Shown: positions 49,380-58,741 of the stretch, one piece after another
Layout: every line of letters starts with the position of its first letter
Numbering within the stretch: the first letter of the stretch is position 1
NCBI GenBank assembly: GCA_964555935.1
Contig: CAZKUN010000004.1
Location: 1-64,000, forward strand
Length of the DNA: 64,000 nt
From: CAZKUN01 sp964555935
GTDB lineage: Bacteria > Armatimonadota > Zipacnadia > Zipacnadales > VGFC01
Direction of reading: 5' to 3'
Notes under the pieces: generated by a model
Databases searched by the model: none
Told to the model about the DNA's origin: nothing
What the model saw: only the letters and a program-made list of their open reading frames with translations
Made by a program: the position numbers and the translations under genes

Positions 49380-51965
49380 CTATCCCCCGGCCGCGCTATA
49401 GAGCAGATCTACGTCTACATCTTCCGTTGCCTGCTCCTTCTCATCGATGGTGATGCGCGATCCGGTCTGCACGAGTGCCTGAGTCACAACGTCTTCGAAC
49501 TTCACGTCCTTGGCGACGATGGTCGCGGGTCCATATTCGCGCTTCTTGATGTAACACGCCAGGCCGGTGGACGTGCGCCGGATGTCGACGGTGTCGAGGT
49601 CAACATGCGACAGGTCCTTGGCCGCGACCCCCATGTTAGCGTCTTCGATGTGGATCGATGAAGCGGTGAGGCGGCTGGTCTCGCCGACAGACAGAGCCTT
49701 GTCGCCGATGCCTCGGAATGCCGCGGTGTCGATCTCCACGTCGGCTCCGCTGAGATCGATACCGTCAGCCCCCACGTCAGTGAATTCACAACTCTCGAAG
49801 CGACCGGAGACGAAGTCCCCATCAAACGCGTCGGAGCGGCACCGCGCGAATTGGGACATGTGACAATCAAACTCCCCCCGGACCACGTTCAGCGCGTCCT
49901 CCGCCGAGTTGTCCAGGAATCGGCAGAATGACAATGCCACCGGGCTTCGGTAGAACGTGACGCCACCAGTCGTCTGCCACCCGTTTCGATCGATGCCCGC
50001 CGTGTCCCGCACCTCTACGTGTACCCATGACGAGCGTGCGGCATTGCGGACAAATATCCCGGCCCAGCTCGTGCCGGCCGCGACCAGGCGAATTGGGGCT
50101 TCCGCCGTGCCGCGGAAGTCGAGCGGCCCCGAACTGACGAAGACGCTTTCCTCGGCGAACCTCAACGTGGTGCCCGGCTCCATCGCGAGTGAAGAATCGG
50201 CCGGCACCACGAGGTCGCCTTGCACTGACCAGTCGCCCGGTCGCACCTGCGCGAGGCGTTGGCTCGGGTCAATCTCGATGAACGGGTGTTGCAGGGCGAA
50301 CGCCGCCGGCGACGGTGGTGGTGGGGCGGGTCCGGCGGCGAGCAACTGGGCCCGGTAAACCTGGACCGGCACTCGCTGCGTCGTCGTGCTGCCCGCAAGC
50401 CGACATACCGCAGCTAGATCCGCGCGCGCAGCGTCGTCGGCACGAACCCGGAACCGCACGTAGGTGACCGGGTCCGACTCGCGAAGAGGCAACAGGACTG
50501 GTCCCGCCGTGTCCCGCTCGGGCGGGAGCAGATCTCCGTCTCCCGCTTGGAAACCAAGCAACTCCACGGGAAGTCTCACCGCGCATCCCACGCTCACCTG
50601 CAGCTCGTCGCCGGGCGTCTGGTCCGGCCACGCGTAGGCCACGGCGAGATTGGCAGGCCGAAGGACCGCTCGGAGGAGAGAGAGCCTGCCCTCGAGTCTC
50701 CCCCAGATGGCGGATTCCCACGAGTGCCACTCGGACCGTAGCACATCCACAACCGATGCCTGCCATTCCGGCTCCAACGCGGCGCGCAGGTCCGCCAAGT
50801 ACGACGCGGACGTCATTCTCTCGAGTTCCGATACATAAGCCGCAGCAACCGCGGGATCCGCCAAGGCCTGCTTAGCCCACGGCTCCTCCATCGCGAGCAA
50901 TCGGTTGTGAAGGGTCGTCTCGGCGATAGTTGCGTCGAAGCCAATGGGCTCCAAGAGACCCTCTACGGGATCGTAGTAGAATCGCGCGTTGTGCCAGCGG
51001 AGACAGTGATAGGAGTCCCAGAATTCGGCAACGGCCAGGAAGCGCGACAGCTCCTGTACCTTGAACACGCGCGATGCTGGGAGCGCGTCTTCGAGGAACG
51101 CTTGCAGCAGCTGGCGGGCGGCGTCCGACTGCTCTGTGAGGGCCAGGTCTTCGGACACTCTCGTCGCTCGGAAAACGTCCGGCGACTCAGCCTGAAAGCT
51201 GTGGGGGTGGATCCCGCCTCCGAAGTGCAGAGAGCCGGCCAACCCCCCCGCTACATCCTTCCATACGCCAGCTTCGTCCAGCTTGATAATCACGCCTTCG
51301 CGGCGGCCCTGCGACTCCAGCAGCTCCCTGGAGAAGTGTTCCTCGACCGCGTGGATCCCCTTATCATCCCCGTTCAAGATCAGCTGGGCGAAGGAGTACC
51401 TAAGGCCCAAGACTTCTTCGCGGCGGAGATGTTTGTGATACAGCCACTCTCGGTCGAAGATCCGTGCTTCTGGGTGGTGCAACGTGAAGACCCGCATCCC
51501 CCACAGTACGTCGTCACCGCGCATCTTGATTCGGAGGGGCCACTTATCGCCAGTGAACCCCGACTGCCACCAGTCTCCCTTGAGCCGTATCTTGGCCCGG
51601 CCGACCTCTCCGTCTACGGAGATCGTGGCGGGGACAAAGTCCGCATCCGTCGGCATCAGGATGCCTTCGCCGATGGCTTCGACGGCCTTGTCTCGGAGCT
51701 TGAGGAGGTGCTTGAACTTGACGTCGATGCGGATGGTCCGCACGGTGGGGGGGTGTTGAATGAGTTGCGCGCGGACCCGGATGTAGCTGGGCACTGACTT
51801 GATGCCCCTATAGACGCGGCTGAAGTGCCCCGTCTCGTAGGAGTACGCCCCGCCCACAAAGGAGACACCGAAGGCTATTAGCAGAGCGACCGGAATTCGC
51901 AGGCGCCGCGCGCGACGGCTCCAGACACCACCCGCGGGCGCGACCTTTCGAGCCCGTATCAGCAT
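49380..51965 (-). CDS. CotH kinase-like protein with C-terminal parallel beta-helix
   Basis: An 861-residue protein with a membrane anchor at ~26-42 after a very basic N-terminus, so the bulk is outside the cytoplasm. Residues ~100-440 resemble the CotH atypical kinase: TIRIDVKFKHLLKLRDK, WPLRIKMRG, HHPEARIFDREWLYHKHL, VIIKLDEAG and EPIGFDATI with a metal-type aspartate. Residues ~440-560 are linker or beta-sandwich with a proline stretch. Residues ~590-830 contain short repeats rich in ID, D-G and N typical of a right-handed beta-helix (for example DAFDGDFVSGRFESCEF), ending at a disulfide-free tail. The kinase plus glycan-binding-like helix suggests phosphorylation of a surface polymer; this is inference. 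Confidence 0.78.
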   Translation of the reverse strand: MLIRARKVAPAGGVWSRRARRLRIPVALLIAFGVSFVGGAYSYETGHFSRVYRGIKSVPSYIRVRAQLIQHPPTVRTIRIDVKFKHLLKLRDKAVEAIGEGILMPTDADFVPATISVDGEVGRAKIRLKGDWWQSGFTGDKWPLRIKMRGDDVLWGMRVFTLHHPEARIFDREWLYHKHLRREEVLGLRYSFAQLILNGDDKGIHAVEEHFSRELLESQGRREGVIIKLDEAGVWKDVAGGLAGSLHFGGGIHPHSFQAESPDVFRATRVSEDLALTEQSDAARQLLQAFLEDALPASRVFKVQELSRFLAVAEFWDSYHCLRWHNARFYYDPVEGLLEPIGFDATIAETTLHNRLLAMEEPWAKQALADPAVAAAYVSELERMTSASYLADLRAALEPEWQASVVDVLRSEWHSWESAIWGRLEGRLSLLRAVLRPANLAVAYAWPDQTPGDELQVSVGCAVRLPVELLGFQAGDGDLLPPERDTAGPVLLPLRESDPVTYVRFRVRADDAARADLAAVCRLAGSTTTQRVPVQVYRAQLLAAGPAPPPPSPAAFALQHPFIEIDPSQRLAQVRPGDWSVQGDLVVPADSSLAMEPGTTLRFAEESVFVSSGPLDFRGTAEAPIRLVAAGTSWAGIFVRNAARSSWVHVEVRDTAGIDRNGWQTTGGVTFYRSPVALSFCRFLDNSAEDALNVVRGEFDCHMSQFARCRSDAFDGDFVSGRFESCEFTDVGADGIDLSGADVEIDTAAFRGIGDKALSVGETSRLTASSIHIEDANMGVAAKDLSHVDLDTVDIRRTSTGLACYIKKREYGPATIVAKDVKFEDVVTQALVQTGSRITIDEKEQATEDVDVDLLYSAAGG

Positions 51966-51968
51966 ACC

Positions 51969-52652
51969 CTATCCCCCAGGGGCACCAGACTGCTCCACGA
52001 AGGTGAGTCGGGCGTGCGGGTACTCCGCGCGCATGTCTTGCTGGAGCGCGGTCAGCACCTCGGCGTCCGTGCACTGCAGGTAGAATGTAGCGTGAATGTC
52101 GTCACCGTGACAGTCCACTCGGCGCATCTCCACGTCCGGCACCCGCCGCAACAGCAGATCCAGGAGGTCCTGGAGCTGGACAGGATCGTCGCTCGATCCC
52201 GAGAGTTCAACGTCCAGATACAGGTTGGGATATTGAGGGCCTCTGGACATCCAGGAACGCACCGTCAACACGACTAGAATTATGCCTATGGCGACCGCGG
52301 TTGTCGCTCTGTGATCGGCTCCCAGCCCCAGCCCCAGCGCGATGGCTATGAACAGGTAAGATAGCTCCTCCGGTTCCTTGACGGGCGTCCTAAAACGAAC
52401 GATGGACAGGGCGCCTACGAGTCCGAGAGAGAGCGCCAACGATGCCTTGACAACTGAGATCACGAGCACAGTGGTGAGCGCGATTGCCGGCAACACGCTC
52501 GCGAATTTGGCCCGGTTAGAGAACGTGGATCCGAAACGGACGAAGTGCCACGATATGATGAACGACAGTACCGCGGCCAATGCCAAGTTGATGGAGAGGT
52601 CTGTGAGGGAGAGACTCGCCGGTCCAGCGGCGAGGTTAAGAGCGCCGTCCAT
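51969..52652 (-). CDS. DUF4956 family membrane protein
   Basis: A 227-residue protein with about four membrane helices over residues 15-135 (LSINLALAAVLSFIISWHFV, VLPAIALTTVLVISVV, SLALSLGLVGALSIVRFRT, TTAVAIGIILVVLTV), followed by a cytoplasmic alpha/beta domain of ~85 residues. GALSIVRFRTPVKEPEELSY is the family's conserved loop. Three bases separate it from the CotH-like gene. It is first in the VTC/CotH/DUF4956 set and could link cytoplasmic phosphate-donor synthesis to the external CotH domain; function unknown. Confidence 0.85.
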   Translation of the reverse strand: MDGALNLAAGPASLSLTDLSINLALAAVLSFIISWHFVRFGSTFSNRAKFASVLPAIALTTVLVISVVKASLALSLGLVGALSIVRFRTPVKEPEELSYLFIAIALGLGLGADHRATTAVAIGIILVVLTVRSWMSRGPQYPNLYLDVELSGSSDDPVQLQDLLDLLLRRVPDVEMRRVDCHGDDIHATFYLQCTDAEVLTALQQDMRAEYPHARLTFVEQSGAPGG

Positions 52653-52822
52653 CCATGCACCTACCTAACTTCGCCTGCAGGCTACCAGCCGCGTCGCAAG
52701 CGGGCAGCCTCGGCGTGTTCGCTATCTGGCGCGCTTGCCTGAGCACTTCATCGCATCAGGGGGATGCGCGCAGAAGCGGCGCAGTTTCTCCGATCCCGTA
52801 GGAACTGTCGACCCATTCGCTA

Positions 52823-53932
52823 TCAATAAGCAGAGACCTTCAGATGCGAGGTCTTCTCGCCAACAACGGCACTCACGTATGGGATGCGACGGAGCAGGCC
52901 TGCCACGACGAAGCTGGCCACGGTGACGCCCACGATTGGCAACCAACACAGGTAGACGGGCAGCGATGATACGGTGATGCCGAACCGCCCACCGACGTCG
53001 AGGAACACTGGGTGGATGAGGTACACGCCCAGCGTCGACGGGGCTACCCACCTGATGATTGCGCTCGCGCCGTGCCCACTGTTGCAGGTGTTGGCGATGA
53101 AGAGAAAGACGCACAGCGACATGATGACCACCGTGGGACTGAACGTGCTGTACGCGACGAACCCAAATCCGGAGGCCCCAAAGATCGGTACAGTGATGGA
53201 TGTAATTGCTGCCGTGGCAGTGGCGGCGAGAACGCACAAGAGCGCCACGATTGCCAACTGAGACCGGGTGAGTCGCTTCGAGCCCAAGTAGAAGCCAGCG
53301 AGGTAGTAAGCGAGATACGGGACGAACTGTGAGAACGCATTGTAGCTTGGAGCGCCTCCTTCCCGGGTGGTCCCGAAGTACGTCTGCAACAGGCTGTTGC
53401 CCATCGCGAGCAACAGGGCCACAATAATGGTAAACCGAAGCTCAGCAGGCTCCAAGCGAGACACGAGCTTCCGCAGCACAGGTGTGAAGATGTAGACTCC
53501 GATGATGATGAACAGATAGTCCAGGTGCCAGAAAGGGCTCCCGAGCACGAATGCCCTGGCAGCACTGACCACACTTGGGAAGCCGGATCCGTGCCACAGA
53601 GGTGGCCACACGTACCAGTAGAAGATCGACCAGAAGATGAGTGGGATCCCCACCCTCCAGGCCCTCTTGCGGTAGAAGGACGCGATCGGTTCGGCGGCCT
53701 TACTGGGGTCGAGCAACAGGAAGCCGGATAGCATCACGAAGACCGGCACAACCCACCGGGTCGCCGAGTCCATGATGTTTCCGGCCCACCACCGGCCCGC
53801 GCTCACGTCACCGTACTTTGTTACGCACGCAGCACCGACATGTAGGATAATGACCGCGACCGCCGCAACGACCCGCATGGCGTCAGCGTAGGGTATCCGC
53901 GTGCGGACGGGGCTTTGTCGTTTGTCAGACAT
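52823..53932 (-). CDS. Acyltransferase family 3 (OafA/WecH-like) membrane protein
   Basis: A 369-residue integral membrane acyltransferase with about ten helices. RIPYADAMRVVAAVAVIILHV carries the R/K-x10-H arrangement of the family with the catalytic-region histidine, PVFVMLSGFLLLDP matches the conserved FFxxSGF-like block, and HLDYLFIIIGVYIFTP the later loop. Such proteins O-acetylate surface sugars using acyl-CoA. It stands between the DUF4956 gene (170-base gap) and the YjbH gene (121-base gap), so it may be transcribed alone. Sugar target unknown. Confidence 0.88.
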   Translation of the reverse strand: MSDKRQSPVRTRIPYADAMRVVAAVAVIILHVGAACVTKYGDVSAGRWWAGNIMDSATRWVVPVFVMLSGFLLLDPSKAAEPIASFYRKRAWRVGIPLIFWSIFYWYVWPPLWHGSGFPSVVSAARAFVLGSPFWHLDYLFIIIGVYIFTPVLRKLVSRLEPAELRFTIIVALLLAMGNSLLQTYFGTTREGGAPSYNAFSQFVPYLAYYLAGFYLGSKRLTRSQLAIVALLCVLAATATAAITSITVPIFGASGFGFVAYSTFSPTVVIMSLCVFLFIANTCNSGHGASAIIRWVAPSTLGVYLIHPVFLDVGGRFGITVSSLPVYLCWLPIVGVTVASFVVAGLLRRIPYVSAVVGEKTSHLKVSAY

Positions 53933-54053
53933 TAATCTCCCGCGTTCCGCGTCAGCAGGCGAGGCCCATCTTGGCTTGGGCTGTTTCGTATGGCCAGGGA
54001 TAGCCGGGTCAGGCGCGAGGGGGATGGCCGCGTATGGGAGCTTAGGTCTCAGC

Positions 54054-56513
54054 CTACCGGCGCGTCTCGGTTGCCCGTGCGGCCCATCGAAATATGCCTA
54101 CGTGCCGACGGATGACGTCTCCGACAAAGCGGTCCCGGTTCAGGAACGAATCCGAGATGTCGAAGTACCTCAGTTGGTTCCCTACAAGGGACGCGACAGA
54201 GAGTTGCCCATCATCGTCAGCGACCGAACGCCACTGCTGGCTGGCGCGATCGCCGACGCGAAGTCTCGCAGAGCCGGGCTTCGGGTTGCGACGGCGGCCA
54301 ATTGCGGCCGTGGCTGTCAGGGCCAGCACCTGCGACAGGTCAGTGTCCTTGTATTCGAGCTGGATCTCGTTGTCCCCGAAGAACCGTCGGACTCCAAGCG
54401 TGTACCCCGTGTCGAGATCGAGATAGCGACCAACAGTCACGTTGGCCTCGAGGTCGAGATCACTGAGCCAGTAGCGGGCGTCGCCCGTATAGGAGAAGTC
54501 GCTGCCCAGCCCGCCGCCGAAGAAGCGCATGTCCTTGAGGTATCCGACGTACCCGCGGACCAGGAGTGAGTTGCTGCCGGGCAACATGAACCCCTCCGCG
54601 GCCACGCCGCGCCGCTCGTCCGCGAAATCGCCCGCCGCAACGTGCCCCAAAAGCCGCGACCCTGAGCGAAATGCGTAATTGACAGTTCTCTGGTCGCCGC
54701 TGAAGTAGTGAACGAGTGGGCCCAGGTTGTTGCTCAGCCGCACTTCCTCGGCAGCGCGGACGCTCAACCCGTGCCCGAGATCGATGTCCACGTCCGGCCT
54801 CACGGACGGCTGCACGGCCAGCGTGACGTCCTCCGAGCCGAGGATCGTGCGGAAGCCCGGAACGAGCTGGACGTCGATGGATCGTGCTGTCGATTCGGCG
54901 CGTCGAGTTCTCGCCACGATGATCGACGGGTGGATATCCGGACGAAGACCGTAGTCGGTTTCGACCCCGCTGGCGAACTCCTGGGCCGCGAGATCTCCTC
55001 TGAGATACGCCCGATAGTCACCGGTGTTGATCGAGACTCGCAGGACAGGCACTTGGTGATCGAGCGCGACCGCGTGCAGAGTCGCCGCTGATGCAGGCAC
55101 GACGCGCGCCGTGGCCGCAAACACCAAACCGAGGGCCTCCAGCTCATCGTGGTAGTACCGGCGATTCTCGTACGTTACCCCGATCTCCAAGCCGACAAGC
55201 CCCTCCCCCACCGTGACTTGGACGTTCTCCATGCCGAGCGCCAAGACGGCATCAGCCACGCGCTCGGCCAGTGCTTCTGGGGACGCGGCATCTTCGGCGG
55301 GAATCAGGACCACATCGGGACCGGGTCGAGGCTCGTGAGGTCCGATTCCAAATGCATACGCGAACTGCACGCCGACGCCGCCTTGCATGTCGGCGACGTC
55401 GATCTGCGCGCCCGGCGTGGGCCGAAGGCGAAGCGCGGTATTCATGCGATCGCCATCGTACTCAACCACTGCTTGGGCCCACGGCGTGAGCTGCACCTCT
55501 GCCCCACCGAAGACCCCGTCAAGCTCTCCGTCGGCAACGCCGGCGGTCGCCCGGACGCGGCCATCGGCGAGGACCTTGCTGCCGACAATGTAAAGGTTCG
55601 CGTCGCCGACCGCTTGGCGCACGTTGCTCGCGCCCACAGCCACGCTTGGCCGATGGTCAGACTCGCGCAGGAGCTGGATCTTGCCATGCAGCGTGATGTC
55701 GCGCCAGAGAAGTGTGCCCGGAATGTCCGCGTCGCTGTAGGCGGCGCCGGCCTCGACGCGCGGGAGGATCCCGATCGTCGAGGTCCACTGTTCGCGGAAA
55801 TCAGGGACAGTGGATGGTGGGACCGTGGCGCTCTTGATCTCCGCGGGATTCGTGATCGACAGTCGCGCAGAGCCCTCGTCCAGCACCTCCGCGTTCGGCG
55901 TGCGGATCAGACCCGTGGGGCCGTGGAACGTCGCGCCGACGTCCGGTCCCTTGGGCCGAGACAACCTTCGGGGACGCGCCAACCGCGGCGCGTCGACACC
56001 GCGAGGCGACGGCTGAGCGGTGGCGCCAGTGTCTGCTTCCGGCGCGCCCGGCGTAACGCCATCCACAACCGCCGGCTGGCTGATGGGCCCGGGCGGGGAA
56101 GCCAGGAATTGGGCAAGCTGCTCGGCACGCGCCGGAGACAACAAGCCGTCGATGACCTCGGGAATCTTGGCCGGTCGAGTCTTGATCGAGAGGGTCTGTT
56201 CGCCATTCTGGAGCGCGGTGAGGGAGGCGGTTGCTTCATCAGGCACGTGCGATTGCATGGTCTGCAGCGCGGCGGCAAACACCACGATTGATGGCTCGGC
56301 GAGGGCCGAGTCGTAGGTGACTTCCACGATGTCAGGGCCCTCGCCCAATGAGAGAACGGTAACGCCGAGGGCCTCAATTGCGGTGCGGAGTGAGAGATCC
56401 TGCGCCGGCGTCGAGCCACAGAGCAGAAGAAGCGCCATCGGCATGGCGATGGCGGCTGCAAGACGGTGGCGCCTTCGTGCGATGATAGTAATGAGTGGCA
56501 TGGTCTCCGCCAT
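54054..56513 (-). CDS. YjbH-like exopolysaccharide biosynthesis protein
   Basis: An 819-residue exported protein with a signal peptide (RRRHRLAAAIAMPMALLLLC, cleaved near TPAQD). A proline-rich linker near 140-190 precedes two beta-barrel-like halves. The first begins GPTGLIRTPNAEVLDEGSAR, the YjbH entry motif; the second has YENRRYYHDELEALGLVF, SYTGDARYWLSDLDLEANV and GVRRFFGDNEIQLEYKDT. YjbH proteins are outer-membrane partners of SLBB export proteins, which fits the SLBB gene at 43108-44748, though here it is 10 kb away. No linked YjbE/F/G genes are seen. Confidence 0.82.
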   Translation of the reverse strand: MAETMPLITIIARRRHRLAAAIAMPMALLLLCGSTPAQDLSLRTAIEALGVTVLSLGEGPDIVEVTYDSALAEPSIVVFAAALQTMQSHVPDEATASLTALQNGEQTLSIKTRPAKIPEVIDGLLSPARAEQLAQFLASPPGPISQPAVVDGVTPGAPEADTGATAQPSPRGVDAPRLARPRRLSRPKGPDVGATFHGPTGLIRTPNAEVLDEGSARLSITNPAEIKSATVPPSTVPDFREQWTSTIGILPRVEAGAAYSDADIPGTLLWRDITLHGKIQLLRESDHRPSVAVGASNVRQAVGDANLYIVGSKVLADGRVRATAGVADGELDGVFGGAEVQLTPWAQAVVEYDGDRMNTALRLRPTPGAQIDVADMQGGVGVQFAYAFGIGPHEPRPGPDVVLIPAEDAASPEALAERVADAVLALGMENVQVTVGEGLVGLEIGVTYENRRYYHDELEALGLVFAATARVVPASAATLHAVALDHQVPVLRVSINTGDYRAYLRGDLAAQEFASGVETDYGLRPDIHPSIIVARTRRAESTARSIDVQLVPGFRTILGSEDVTLAVQPSVRPDVDIDLGHGLSVRAAEEVRLSNNLGPLVHYFSGDQRTVNYAFRSGSRLLGHVAAGDFADERRGVAAEGFMLPGSNSLLVRGYVGYLKDMRFFGGGLGSDFSYTGDARYWLSDLDLEANVTVGRYLDLDTGYTLGVRRFFGDNEIQLEYKDTDLSQVLALTATAAIGRRRNPKPGSARLRVGDRASQQWRSVADDDGQLSVASLVGNQLRYFDISDSFLNRDRFVGDVIRRHVGIFRWAARATETRR

Positions 56514-56610
56514 CTGATGTCCATGGCCCGTGTAGGTGTGAGTTGCTGCGGCGTATTCTCGCTCGACCCACGTTGTGCCTGCTTGCCTCCCGAGGCTGTG
56601 TCGAACCGGC

Positions 56611-58713
56611 CTACGGGGAGAGATCGGCGCGGCCTGTGTCCACCGCCACGAACTCCCCCTCGAACTGATACCAGTCGATGGATACCCAGTCGCGGCCCGT
56701 ATTGCGGAGCGTCACTTGGTGCGCTCCGGCAGGAATCGGGAAAGCGTATGTCCGGAGGTACTCAGGATCGTCACTGTAGCTTTCGCGATCGAGGTCGGGC
56801 AACCAAACGCTCCGGAGTTGCGCCCCGTCCACAGAGTAATCCAATCGCGCGCCCGCGTTGGCCACCGCCCGCACGCGAACGAGGAGCCGGCCCTCCCGCA
56901 GCGCGTTTACCCGGAACGTCTGCGGCGCGCGCAACCGATCGTCGACGCGAACGCCATGCAGCAGGGCGTTGAGTTCGTGGGCTTCCTCAACCGTTGCGTC
57001 CGGCGCGACGCGGAATGTTGTCCGGGTCGGCGGCACGCTGTGCCAAGCGGGATAGACTCGCCTGGGGTCGGTAAGCGCAGCCGAGTCGATGGGCGCGCCA
57101 AACTCTAGCAGAATGATCCCATAGGAGTGAAGGCGTGAAAGAGTGAGACAGAGGCCGCGTCCGCTCAGCGTGGCACGGACCGGGCGCTCGCCCGGCCAGT
57201 CCGGCGATATGGCGACACATCGAGTGGGGACAGCGGGCACAGGCAACTCAACCTGCGTTGCGTGCAGCGGGGCGAGCTTGCCACCAACCATCTGACGGTT
57301 GATGACGTGTACCTGAAGACGCTGCCCGGAGTCATCGCCCCACAGGGCGACGCTCAACCTCGGCTCTTGCACGCGGGCCGCTTCCGTTCCGAGGTACCCC
57401 GATTTCAGGAAGAGGTCCCGATGCGTCTGGTAGAACGCGGCTTGGCGTCGCATCTCCGGGAGCGTCCCGTCAAGTTCAGCATCACATCCAAACGGGCCAC
57501 GCACTGGGAACGCAAAGACCCCTCCGGCTGCGTATATCTCGGCCACCCGGACACGCAACCAGATCTCTCGCAGCGGGGGAGGCAGCTCCAGCCACGGGAA
57601 CGCGGGATTGCCTCCCCAGTCATGGAAGACCACCAGGGGCACGTGACCGCCCGCCCGGGCGCGCCCCTGCTCGACCATCGCGCGACAGCGCGACAGGTAG
57701 CTCCGGCTGAGATCGAGGATCCTGTTGTCAGGCGACCATGGCCCAACGGAACCATGCGCCTGAACATCGACTGATGAAGCGAGGCCATTTGCGCTGATCC
57801 AGACGGTCCGCCCCAGCCCGGCCGCGTGAGTCCGCACCCGCCCGACCAGATCGCGCCAGACGCGTTCATCTCGATGCGAGCGGAACGCGCGCCAGAGCGG
57901 CTCGATCGGATTGTCGGAGGCGTGCGGCTGTGCCTGCCAGCCATTGACGCGGAGGTACTCGCGGTAGTTAAGGGTGGTAACATCGCCCGTCGGGCACTCG
58001 TCCGGACTGCCTGGATCAACTCCCAGAGCTGTCCCCCACCTCTCATCGGTCGGCGACCATCCGCTTGTTGTCTCGCAGTCGTTCAGCAGATACGCGCGGA
58101 AGTCGGCGATGGCGTGGTCGTCGAACCCCTCAGTCTCTCTCAGGCCCGCGTCGATCTGGTCGAAGAAGAGATGGTCCACGCCCGCATCGACCTGCTCGCA
58201 CGCAAGCCGGACGAGGTAATCAACGTATGCTGGAGACGAGAGCGAGCCGTGCCAGACATCGCCGTAACTCCCCAGCGGCACTGGTCGACCCGACGCATCG
58301 CACGTAACCATGTCCGCGATGTCCTGATCGCTGAGCCCATTCTCGCCCGCGTGGACCGCGGCGCAAGTCAGCCCACCACCAAACAGCATCGAGGACGCGC
58401 GCGCTTCGGTGATCGCGCCGCCCCACTCGGCGACCGGTGGGGCTCCGCGCCACTTGAACCACCCGCGGAGGATGGCGTCAGGCGCGATCTTGCTCGCCCG
58501 AAGGACGTCATCGCCCGAGGTCGCCGATTCGTAGACGGCCCACACCAATGCGTCGCGAGGGGATTCCGCCCGTGGGCGCGGGGGAACGGGACCGACGGGT
58601 GGTCGTTCGGGAAGAGCCGCAGGCCCCCAAGGACGCGCGGCGAGAGATTGGAGGCCGATACAGGCACCCAACAGGGGGACGCCTACCAGGAAGTTAGCCA
58701 GGCACCGCTTCAT
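56611..58713 (-). CDS. Secreted glycoside-hydrolase-like TIM-barrel protein with C-terminal carbohydrate-binding-like domain
   Basis: A 700-residue exported protein: signal peptide MKRCLANFLVGVPLLGACIG, a proline-rich linker, then a TIM-barrel-like region with VDHLFFDQIDAGL, RTVWISANGLAS and PLVVFHDWGGNPAFPW, which look like glycosidase barrel strands carrying acidic residues. The last ~120 residues have GAHQVTLRNTGRDWVSIDWY and FEGEF, the terminal strands of a CBM6/35/malectin-like module. It may trim or degrade the exported glycan. No catalogued GH family could be assigned. ATG 58713 chosen because longer starts run into the next gene. Confidence 0.68.
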   Translation of the reverse strand: MKRCLANFLVGVPLLGACIGLQSLAARPWGPAALPERPPVGPVPPRPRAESPRDALVWAVYESATSGDDVLRASKIAPDAILRGWFKWRGAPPVAEWGGAITEARASSMLFGGGLTCAAVHAGENGLSDQDIADMVTCDASGRPVPLGSYGDVWHGSLSSPAYVDYLVRLACEQVDAGVDHLFFDQIDAGLRETEGFDDHAIADFRAYLLNDCETTSGWSPTDERWGTALGVDPGSPDECPTGDVTTLNYREYLRVNGWQAQPHASDNPIEPLWRAFRSHRDERVWRDLVGRVRTHAAGLGRTVWISANGLASSVDVQAHGSVGPWSPDNRILDLSRSYLSRCRAMVEQGRARAGGHVPLVVFHDWGGNPAFPWLELPPPLREIWLRVRVAEIYAAGGVFAFPVRGPFGCDAELDGTLPEMRRQAAFYQTHRDLFLKSGYLGTEAARVQEPRLSVALWGDDSGQRLQVHVINRQMVGGKLAPLHATQVELPVPAVPTRCVAISPDWPGERPVRATLSGRGLCLTLSRLHSYGIILLEFGAPIDSAALTDPRRVYPAWHSVPPTRTTFRVAPDATVEEAHELNALLHGVRVDDRLRAPQTFRVNALREGRLLVRVRAVANAGARLDYSVDGAQLRSVWLPDLDRESYSDDPEYLRTYAFPIPAGAHQVTLRNTGRDWVSIDWYQFEGEFVAVDTGRADLSP

Positions 58714-58741
58714 CCAGGCCACCAATCCCCGCACGCGGATG

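Noticed and set aside
50907..51797. 296-codon open frame on the plus strand
   Set aside because: Antisense to the CotH-like gene; no motif or ribosome binding site.
55149..56291. 380-codon open frame on the plus strand
   Set aside because: Antisense shadow of the YjbH gene, rich in Arg/His/Asp with no family features.
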